From a bacterium (GTDB lineage Bacteria > SZUA-79 > Acidulodesulfobacterales > Acidulodesulfobacteraceae), in the NCBI GenBank assembly GCA_021821565.1, contig JAKACI010000025.1:1-11607 (forward strand): a DNA stretch of 11,607 nucleotides, read 5' to 3'. This document shows, piece by piece, positions 6,505 through 11,607 of the stretch. The notes beneath the pieces were generated by a model. That model saw only the letters and a list, made by a program, of their open reading frames with translations. It was not told the DNA's origin and did not search any database. The first letter of the stretch is position 1. The number at the start of each line of letters is the position of its first letter. Both the position numbers and the translations under genes were made by a program.

Positions 6505-9084
6505 ATGAAACACTCCGATTATAATTATTTAGACGGTTTAAACGCAGAACAGCTTGAGGCTGTTAAATGCACCGAAGGACCGCTTCTTATACTTGCCGGA
6601 GCTGGTTCCGGGAAAACACGGGTTATTACGTTAAGGGCGCTGCATTTGATAGAAACAGGCAAAGCAAAATCTTATAATATTCTGGGCGTTACTTTTACAA
6701 ACAAAGCTGCTAAAGAAATGAAAGAAAGAATTAAAAAATTAATTGCAAATAAATCGCAGGGTACAAAATTTCAGACTGACGCCGATACTCATCTAAATAA
6801 TGATTATCATAACAATAACGGCAACAGTAGTGATAATCCTAAAAATACTTATAATAATAGCGAATATAATAATAGCGAATATATTAATAGAAACAATTAT
6901 CAAAATGACGGTTTAATAAATAATAGCCGCAATAATATAAATATAGATAATATAGCAGATAATAGTTATTATAATAGCATCAGCGAAGGCAATAATTTCC
7001 AAAATTTTCAAGAACCTTCACCGGCACCTTCATTGCCGGAGTTTTCCACATTCCATTCTTTTTGCCTTAAAGTATTGAGAAAGCATGCATCCGCATTAGG
7101 CTACAATTCATCTTTCGTGATAATGGACGACGACGATGCCTCAAAGCTTATTAATGCTTCAATAAAAGCTCTGAATATAAACGAAAAAATATTTACTCCG
7201 TCAAAAGTAAAATATTTTGTAGAAAAAAATAAAAATTCTTTAATAACATGCGAAGAAGCTTTTTTAAATATTAAACCATGGGATGAAAATCTTGCAAAAA
7301 TTTACGAAGAATATCAGAAAAGACTTAAGGAAAACAATGCGATGGATTTTGCCGATATGATTTTTAATACGGTAAAGCTGTTTGCTAATTTTCCCGATAT
7401 AATAGATTATTATTCAAACCGCTATAAATATATTATGGTTGATGAATTTCAAGATACTAATCTTGCCCAGGATAAACTTGTTAAACTCTTATGTAAAAAT
7501 CACGACAATATCTGTGTTGTAGGCGACGATGACCAGTCAATTTACAGTTTTAGAGGAGCAAATGTAGAAAATATTTTAAGATTTGAAGATTATTTTAAAG
7601 GATGCAAAGTTATAAAATTAGAAAAAAATTATAGATCGTCAAAAAACATACTGGCGGCAGCTTCAGGCTTAGTGAGCGAGAATAAAAGAAGAAAGCCGAA
7701 AACTCTTAGAACCGACAAAGAAAACGGCAGCATAATAACTGTTTATAAAGCCGGCAGCGATATAAGCGAAGCTGTTTATATAGCAAGAGAAATAAAAAGA
7801 TTGATAAGATTCGACGGTTATTCAAAATCGGATATAGCAGTTTTATACAGAGCAAACAGACAATCAAGAATTATAGAAGATATGCTTTTAAAAGAAAATG
7901 TTTCTTATAACATATACGGCGGATTTAAGTTTTATCAAAGAATGGAAATAAAAGACATTTTATCTTATCTCAGGTTTGCCGTTAATCCAAAAGATACGGT
8001 AAATTTTGAAAGAAGCGTTCAGGCTATACCTATCGGCATCGGTGAAAAAACCGTTAAAAATATGGAAGAGACGGCAAGGCAGAATAATATGGATTTATTA
8101 GAATCCTATAAAGCCGGTTTGTTTAACGGCATTTTAAAATCTAAAATTAAGAATATAAAAAATTATTTTGATTTGATAGAAAAAGCAAGGATTCTAATTT
8201 TTTTCGAAAAATCGGAAAAAAATGATAAAAATATCAAAATTAACAATAATACATCAAATGAAGCGTCTATTTTTAATAATATTAATAATATTGATGCCGA
8301 TATTAAAATTAATACTGATGTTAACACTGATGGCAACGATGTGTCTATTGCTAATAATAAGTTTCAAAATATTGAAATTGGCAAGGATATATTTATTAAT
8401 GTGTCTGATGATATTAATATTAGCAGCAATAATAATAGCAATAGCAGCAATAGTAGCAGCAGTAATAGTAGTAGTAATATTAATAAAGAAATTTATATAT
8501 ATAACGGAGACGAAATATTAAATGCCGCATCTGTTATAAACCTGATTTACAAAGAATCAGGGTACGAAGCTATGCTTAAAGGATTATCCGATAAATCAAA
8601 CGACGATAACAATATAATAAATCAGAACAGGATAGAAAATATTGAAGAACTTATAAATGCATCTATGGAATTCGGCGATATTGCCGATTTCTTAGACCAG
8701 AGCGCCATAAATGACGAAATAAACAATGCAGGCAAATTATCTGACGGCAGCAGCGGCTATAATAGCAATAATAAATTGGATAATTCATTTGTTTCTTTGA
8801 TGACGCTGCACAGTGCCAAAGGATTGGAATTTCCCATCGTATTTTTGACGGGAATGGAAGAAAATACCTTTCCGCATTCGAGATCTCTTATGGACCAGTC
8901 GGCTATAGAAGAAGAAAGAAGACTGTGCTATGTGGGCATAACAAGAGCAAAAGAAAAATTATATTTAACTTTATCAAAGAGAAGAAAACTCGGAAGAGAT
9001 TTTTGCTATAATATGCCCTCAAGGTTTTTATCGGAAATACCCGAATACTGTATAGAAGAAATAATAGACGATTATGATTTTTAG
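6505..9084 (+). CDS. UvrD/PcrA/Rep-type superfamily 1A DNA helicase with low-complexity inserts
   Basis: An ATP-driven 3'-5' DNA translocase/helicase used in repair, replication restart or removal of bound proteins. All SF1A motifs are present: Q-motif region LNAEQLEAV (12-20), Walker A AGAGSGKT (31-38), Ia VTFTNKAAKEM (62-72), Ib STFHSFC (181-187), Walker B VDEFQDTN (312-319), III VVGDDDQSIYSFRGA (338-352), IV NYRSS (375-379), V LMTLHSAKGLEFP (765-777) and VI VGITRAKEKLYL (810-821). Two inserts stand out: residues about 82-178 between motifs Ia and Ib, containing NNSEY repeats, and about 573-660 in the 2B region, ending in a Ser/Asn run. Without these about 185 residues the protein would be about 674 long, near E. 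coli Rep (673) and shorter than PcrA. It ends soon after motif VI, without the usual UvrD/PcrA C-terminal extension. I cannot choose between uvrD, pcrA and rep. It begins 44 bases after glmS, so co-transcription is likely; no Shine-Dalgarno is visible before ATG 6505. Confidence 0.95.
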   Translation: MKHSDYNYLDGLNAEQLEAVKCTEGPLLILAGAGSGKTRVITLRALHLIETGKAKSYNILGVTFTNKAAKEMKERIKKLIANKSQGTKFQTDADTHLNNDYHNNNGNSSDNPKNTYNNSEYNNSEYINRNNYQNDGLINNSRNNINIDNIADNSYYNSISEGNNFQNFQEPSPAPSLPEFSTFHSFCLKVLRKHASALGYNSSFVIMDDDDASKLINASIKALNINEKIFTPSKVKYFVEKNKNSLITCEEAFLNIKPWDENLAKIYEEYQKRLKENNAMDFADMIFNTVKLFANFPDIIDYYSNRYKYIMVDEFQDTNLAQDKLVKLLCKNHDNICVVGDDDQSIYSFRGANVENILRFEDYFKGCKVIKLEKNYRSSKNILAAASGLVSENKRRKPKTLRTDKENGSIITVYKAGSDISEAVYIAREIKRLIRFDGYSKSDIAVLYRANRQSRIIEDMLLKENVSYNIYGGFKFYQRMEIKDILSYLRFAVNPKDTVNFERSVQAIPIGIGEKTVKNMEETARQNNMDLLESYKAGLFNGILKSKIKNIKNYFDLIEKARILIFFEKSEKNDKNIKINNNTSNEASIFNNINNIDADIKINTDVNTDGNDVSIANNKFQNIEIGKDIFINVSDDINISSNNNSNSSNSSSSNSSSNINKEIYIYNGDEILNAASVINLIYKESGYEAMLKGLSDKSNDDNNIINQNRIENIEELINASMEFGDIADFLDQSAINDEINNAGKLSDGSSGYNSNNKLDNSFVSLMTLHSAKGLEFPIVFLTGMEENTFPHSRSLMDQSAIEEERRLCYVGITRAKEKLYLTLSKRRKLGRDFCYNMPSRFLSEIPEYCIEEIIDDYDF
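8422..8478 (+). repeat. Ser/Asn triplet tract (AGC/AGT/AAT) in the helicase gene
   Basis: Nineteen consecutive codons are only AGC, AGT or AAT, giving an uninterrupted Ser/Asn run (residues 640-658). AGC and AGT are the two Ser codons one base from AAT, so the tract looks like a triplet microsatellite with point changes. It lies within the larger nonconserved insert of the helicase 2B region (8221-8484). Confidence 0.9.
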
Positions 9085-9154
9085 CTGTAAAAATAAAAAT
9101 CATTAACATAATACTTATTTTATATACTTATTGTGTAAGACTTGGAATAAATAA

Positions 9155-9180
9155 TTGACGGTTATAATTATTGTTATAAT
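9155..9180 (+). promoter_or_regulatory. Possible promoter for gatC
   Basis: TTGACG at 9155-9160 matches a sigma-70 -35 box well. TATAAT at 9175-9180 follows with a 14-base spacer, shorter than ideal; TAATTA at 9177-9182 gives 16. The right end of this promoter touches the inverted-repeat element at 9183, so a gatC transcript starting here would carry that element in its leader. AT-rich DNA produces many such matches, so the call is tentative. Confidence 0.35.
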
Positions 9181-9182
9181 TA

Positions 9183-9337
9183 TTAACCCAACTTCACCAA
9201 TTTTATTATTTAAAATTATAACTTATTGATATTACTATATTTTATTTTCTATTTTGTAGTCCCCATAAAAGTTTCTGTGACCCAATAAACACTGTAATAT
9301 CAAGTGTTTGCCGTTACTAGTGGTGAAGTTGGGTTAA
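9183..9337. mobile_element. Small MITE-like element with 17-bp perfect inverted ends including TTAA
   Basis: TTAACCCAACTTCACCA at 9183-9199 is repeated exactly in inverted orientation at 9321-9337, giving a 155-bp element. TTAA at each outer end is its own complement and also a direct repeat, so it may be a target duplication, with true ends CCCAACTTCACCA. TTAA target choice is known for piggyBac and for some IS1380-related transposons, but I cannot assign a family. Inside is a small hairpin, AAACACT with AGTGTTT near 9287-9310. There is no open reading frame. It is unrelated in sequence to the two elements beside glmU. It lies between the helicase gene and gatC. Confidence 0.78.
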
Positions 9338-9361
9338 GGGGTAAAATTGGTTAAATAAATT

Positions 9362-9393
9362 TAATTATTTAATTATTTAATTATTTAATTATT
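9362..9393 (+). repeat. Octamer tandem repeat (TAATTATT x4) in the gatC leader
   Basis: Four perfect copies of TAATTATT end directly before the gatC Shine-Dalgarno. Simple repeats here can change length by slippage and so alter leader structure or promoter spacing. No function is shown by the sequence. Confidence 0.85.
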
Positions 9394-9401
9394 AAGAAGG
9401 A
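9394..9401 (+). promoter_or_regulatory. Strong Shine-Dalgarno for gatC
   Basis: AAGAAGGA ends 7 bases before ATG 9409. It is the only canonical ribosome binding site in the window; glmU, glmS, the helicase and the methyltransferase lack one. Confidence 0.8.
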
Positions 9402-9408
9402 AAAAAAT

Positions 9409-9768
9409 ATGAGCGAAAATGAAAATATTAATATAAAACATGTGATGAAACTTGCAAAATTGAATTTCAACTATAACGATGCTTTAGTGTTTGAATCTGA
9501 ATTAAGTAAAATATTAGATTATATAAATGTTCTTTCAAATGCCGATACTTCAAAAGTTAAAGATATTATAGAAGAGATGGATTATGAAAATCTTATTGCT
9601 TCAGGAATTGAAACTAAATTTAATCTTGGAGACTATAGAAATGATAAGATTTCAGAAAAAGACGAAAGCTTTGATTATAATATCGTAAAAGAAAACTCTC
9701 CTGAATTTGAATCGGACGCCCCAGGCTCAAAATTCGGTTATTTTATCGTGCCGCCTGTGATTGAATAG
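9409..9768 (+). CDS. gatC: Asp-tRNA(Asn)/Glu-tRNA(Gln) amidotransferase subunit GatC
   Basis: GatC is the small subunit that wraps around GatA and GatB in the GatCAB complex, which amidates Glu-tRNA(Gln) and/or Asp-tRNA(Asn). The N-terminal helices carry the family pattern IKHVMKLAKLNF (9-20) and ELSKILDYINVLSNADTSKV (31-50), and the end FGYFIVPPVIE matches the usual F-x-V-P-x-V-x-E terminus. At 119 residues it is somewhat longer than the usual 95-100, with extra acidic sequence around residues 75-100. The start is fixed by a strong Shine-Dalgarno. gatA and gatB, often adjacent, are not downstream; the next 470 bases hold insertion-sequence debris. The partners must be elsewhere or have been separated by rearrangement. 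Confidence 0.88.
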   Translation: MSENENINIKHVMKLAKLNFNYNDALVFESELSKILDYINVLSNADTSKVKDIIEEMDYENLIASGIETKFNLGDYRNDKISEKDESFDYNIVKENSPEFESDAPGSKFGYFIVPPVIE

Positions 9769-9841
9769 ATATTTATTGTGCTTTGCACGCAAGCATTAAT
9801 TTGGTTGTTAATGGTATTATAATTTCCCCAGCCGGGTATGG

Positions 9842-10005
9842 CGGATTAAAATCCTGAAGGAAGAAGATAAGATATATTAACAGCGTTCCTCAAACTTTAA
9901 GAAAATATGATATAGGTCAAAGCCTTTTTTTACGAATGGGAAAAAGCTTTTATAAGTGACGGCGTAACCTTGCTAAAGGATAAAGATAAAGATTGTTTCC
10001 GGTAA
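9842..10005 (+). pseudogene. Decayed transposase fragment, IS3 OrfA-like helix-turn-helix
   Basis: Three successive reading frames give pieces of one helix-turn-helix transposase N-terminus: RIKILKEEDK (9842-9871), then INSVPQTLRKYDIGQSLF (9876-9929), then YEWEKAFISDGVTLLKDK (9931-9984), ending at a stop at 10003. The order and spacing match OrfA proteins of IS3-like elements (KILKE..., LRKYGIS..., FYEWEKRF...). At least two frameshifts are needed, one near a T7 run (9925-9931), and the rest of the transposase is missing. It is a dead remnant. The exact IS family is uncertain. Confidence 0.6.
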
Positions 10006-10018
10006 TTTGCGTAATAAG

Positions 10019-10087
10019 TGTCCAATTAGAACGTAATCGCTGTTCGGTTAAAAACGTAAACTGTGTTCAGTTAGATGCGAAATATGC
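10019..10087 (+). repeat. Three imperfect ~23-bp direct repeats, possible IS terminus
   Basis: Units start at 10019 (TGTCCAATTAGAACGTAATC), 10041 (TGTTCGGTTAAAAACGTAAA) and 10064 (TGTTCAGTTAGATGCGAAAT). Multiple terminal repeats beginning TG are typical of IS21-family ends. Here they follow the transposase remnant by 13 bases, so they may mark the end of that or another lost element. Family assignment is inference. Confidence 0.5.
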
Positions 10088-10119
10088 AATGAGGTTTTAA
10101 AATCTTTTTATATTTATAT

Positions 10120-10147
10120 TTGTTTGCTTCGCAAATTTTGATATAAT
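10120..10147 (+). promoter_or_regulatory. Probable promoter for the methyltransferase gene, with a hairpin in its spacer
   Basis: TTGTTT (10120-10125) and a consensus TATAAT (10142-10147) are separated by 16 bases. The spacer region holds the short palindrome TTTGCTTCGCAAA (10123-10135), which could be an operator. Restriction-modification genes are often tightly controlled at this point, but no controller gene is in view. The transcript would have a leader of roughly 90 bases before ATG 10243. Confidence 0.45.
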
Positions 10148-10242
10148 TTATAAAAAATGACAATAAATCAATTTAAAATGTTTTATGTTTATTTGCTAGC
10201 CTGAAAATTTAATAAATAATTTTATTATATGTTAATAATAAA

Positions 10243-11607
10243 ATGGTTAAGTCTTTGCAAAAATTACAAATCATAAATAATGACGAAAATACAATAAATA
10301 TAAATAAAGATAGTCCTGAAGTATCGGCAAAGTTTCTAATACAGCAATCTTTCAAATTTGGATTAGAATTTCAACCAAATAACAAAATATCCTCTGATGT
10401 AAAAATTAAAGATGAATTAATTAAATTAGAATCCAGAAGATATATCGGCAATAAGAGTAAATTGGCAGATTGGATAATAAAAACTATTTTAGCCCAAGCT
10501 GAAAATTGCCGTTCTTTTTTTGATGTTTTTGCAGGAACTGCTGCCGTTTCAAAAGTGGCGTGTCAGCATTTTCAGAAAGTAATTGTCAATGATATTCTGT
10601 ATTCTAACAATATTATTTACAAAGCATTTTTTGAAGTTGGCGTATGGCATAGAAAAAAAATTGAAAATTTAATAGCGCAATATAATGCTTTAGATTCTGA
10701 TAAATTAGAAGAAAATTATTTTTCAGAGAATTTTGGCGATAAATTTTTTGATTACAATAATGCTAAAATTATTGGCTGCATAAGAGAAGATATTGAAAAC
10801 AGAAAGCAAAATTTGACAGAAAAGGAATACTGTATTTTACTGACGACCTTAATTTATAATATTGATAAAATTGCCAATACGGTTGGACATTTTGACGCTT
10901 ATATTAAAAAGCCTTTCCAATGTCAAAAATTACAATTGCGTTTAATTGAAATAATAGATTTTTATGGAATTGAAATTTATAAAGAAAATGCCAACGCATT
11001 GGCAAATAAAATAACGGCCGATATTGCCTATATAGACCCTCCTTATAATTCCCGTCAATATAGCCGGTTTTATCATATTTATGAAAATTTAGTGAAGTGG
11101 GAAAAACCGCAACTTTTCGGCACAGCGTTAAAACCTTCAACCGAAAATATGAGTGCTTATTGCACTGTAAATGCAAAAAATGCCTTTAATGAATTAATTG
11201 AAAATTTAAATGTTAAATATATAGCCGTTTCTTACAATAATACTTACAATTCTAAAAGTAATTCTTCTAAAAATAAAATTAAATTAGAAGAAATTGAAGA
11301 AATATTAAAAAAGAAAGGCAACACGACAGTTTTTGAGCATTCGCATAATTTTTTTAATACCGGGAAAACAGAATTTAATGACCATAAAGAATTTTTATTT
11401 ATTACTAAAGTCAATGTCATACGTAAAAAGTCTAAAATTTATCGTTCTCCTTTATTTTATGTGGGTGATAAATTTAAGTTAATTCCGCAAATTCAAGCTT
11501 ATTTTCCTAAAAATATCAATAGATTTATAGAGCCTTTTACCGGCGGCGGTTCTGTTTTTTTGAATGTAGAGGCAAAAGAATATTTTCTTAACGATATTAA
11601 TATATAT
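10243..11607 (+). CDS. Two-domain N6-adenine DNA methyltransferase, M.FokI-like, 5' part (runs off the right edge)
   Basis: Transfers a methyl group from S-adenosylmethionine to adenine in DNA. The frame is open for 455 codons to the window end. After an unrecognised N-terminal stretch of about 64 residues, the first D12-class domain shows motif X RYIGNKSKLADWI (66-78), the AdoMet-binding motif DVFAGTAAVS (94-103) and the catalytic DPPYNSRQYS (265-274). It closes with SHNFFNTGKTEFNDHKEFLF near 367-386. A second domain of the same class then begins: RSPLFYVGDKFKLIPQI (401-417), FIEPFTGGGSVFLN (428-441), FLNDIN (448-453). Tandem D12 domains in one chain are characteristic of methylases for asymmetric type IIS sites such as M.FokI, where each half modifies one strand. 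A partner endonuclease is therefore expected nearby, most likely downstream. ATG 10243 is the first start after the in-frame stop at 10213; it has no Shine-Dalgarno. IS debris just upstream suggests an acquired module. The target sequence cannot be read from this. Confidence 0.88.
   Translation, partial: MVKSLQKLQIINNDENTININKDSPEVSAKFLIQQSFKFGLEFQPNNKISSDVKIKDELIKLESRRYIGNKSKLADWIIKTILAQAENCRSFFDVFAGTAAVSKVACQHFQKVIVNDILYSNNIIYKAFFEVGVWHRKKIENLIAQYNALDSDKLEENYFSENFGDKFFDYNNAKIIGCIREDIENRKQNLTEKEYCILLTTLIYNIDKIANTVGHFDAYIKKPFQCQKLQLRLIEIIDFYGIEIYKENANALANKITADIAYIDPPYNSRQYSRFYHIYENLVKWEKPQLFGTALKPSTENMSAYCTVNAKNAFNELIENLNVKYIAVSYNNTYNSKSNSSKNKIKLEEIEEILKKKGNTTVFEHSHNFFNTGKTEFNDHKEFLFITKVNVIRKKSKIYRSPLFYVGDKFKLIPQIQAYFPKNINRFIEPFTGGGSVFLNVEAKEYFLNDINIY

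Larger units (their letters stand above)
9769..10242. other. Non-coding gap after gatC: IS debris and methylase promoter
   Basis: A weak hairpin (TGCTT with AAGCA, 9779-9795) follows gatC and might act as a poor terminator, although no proper T-run follows it. Then come the transposase remnant, the three-unit repeat and the methylase promoter. No intact gene is visible here on either strand. Confidence 0.6.

Noticed and set aside
8222..8521. 99-residue + strand hydrophobic open frame within the helicase gene
   Set aside because: It is an alternate-frame reading of AAT/ATT-rich insert DNA; the Ile/Leu-rich look follows from base composition.
10157..10204. 15-codon open frame (MTINQFKMFYVYLLA) in the methylase leader
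   Set aside because: No Shine-Dalgarno, no recognisable leader-peptide logic and short enough to be chance.
10904..11176. 90-residue minus-strand open frame
   Set aside because: It overlaps the methyltransferase domain including the DPPYNSRQY motif on the + strand, so it is a shadow.

Overview
This is an AT-rich bacterial window with every gene on the + strand. It carries four conserved housekeeping genes (an AarF/ABC1/UbiB atypical kinase, glmU, glmS and a UvrD/PcrA/Rep-type helicase), then gatC, and ends in an accessory segment with a decayed insertion sequence and a DNA methyltransferase that runs off the right edge. The UbiB-family kinase and the gene content suggest a low-GC, probably Gram-negative, bacterium. 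I cannot name a lineage from sequence alone.

Layout. 1-1705: ubiB-type kinase. It appears to start at a TTG at 60 and to be interrupted by a one-base frameshift in an A8 run (126-133). 1706-2111: a 32-bp perfect AT palindrome and a hairpin-rich MITE-like element. 2112-3785: glmU. 3786-4096: a second element related to the first, bounded by 19-bp terminal inverted repeats and a 5-bp AGTAT target duplication. 4097-6460: glmS. 6505-9084: UvrD/PcrA/Rep helicase. 9085-9408: a promoter-like sequence, an unrelated small element with 17-bp inverted ends that include TTAA, an octamer tandem repeat and a clear Shine-Dalgarno. 9409-9768: gatC, not followed by gatA or gatB. 9769-10242: remnant of an IS3-like transposase and a three-unit repeat resembling an IS end. 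10243-11607: the 5' part of a two-domain (M.FokI-like) N6-adenine methyltransferase.

How the genes work together. GlmS makes glucosamine-6-phosphate, and GlmU later makes UDP-N-acetylglucosamine for peptidoglycan and, where present, lipopolysaccharide. The two lie in the order glmU-glmS, as in E. coli, but here each is preceded by a copy of the same element family. GatC is the small structural subunit of the GatCAB tRNA amidotransferase. The methyltransferase most likely protects the cell from a partner type IIS restriction enzyme that would lie outside the window.

The most unusual signal is that GlmU, GlmS and the helicase are each enlarged by long in-frame inserts rich in Asn, Ser, Ile and Asp. 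Several are built from exact or near-exact tandem repeats (9, 15-18 and 36 bp, and Ser/Asn triplets). The inserts fall between conserved motifs or domains and contain no stop codon. When they are removed, each protein returns to about its family's normal length. This resembles the Asn-rich low-complexity loops of Plasmodium or Dictyostelium proteins and is unexpected in core bacterial enzymes.
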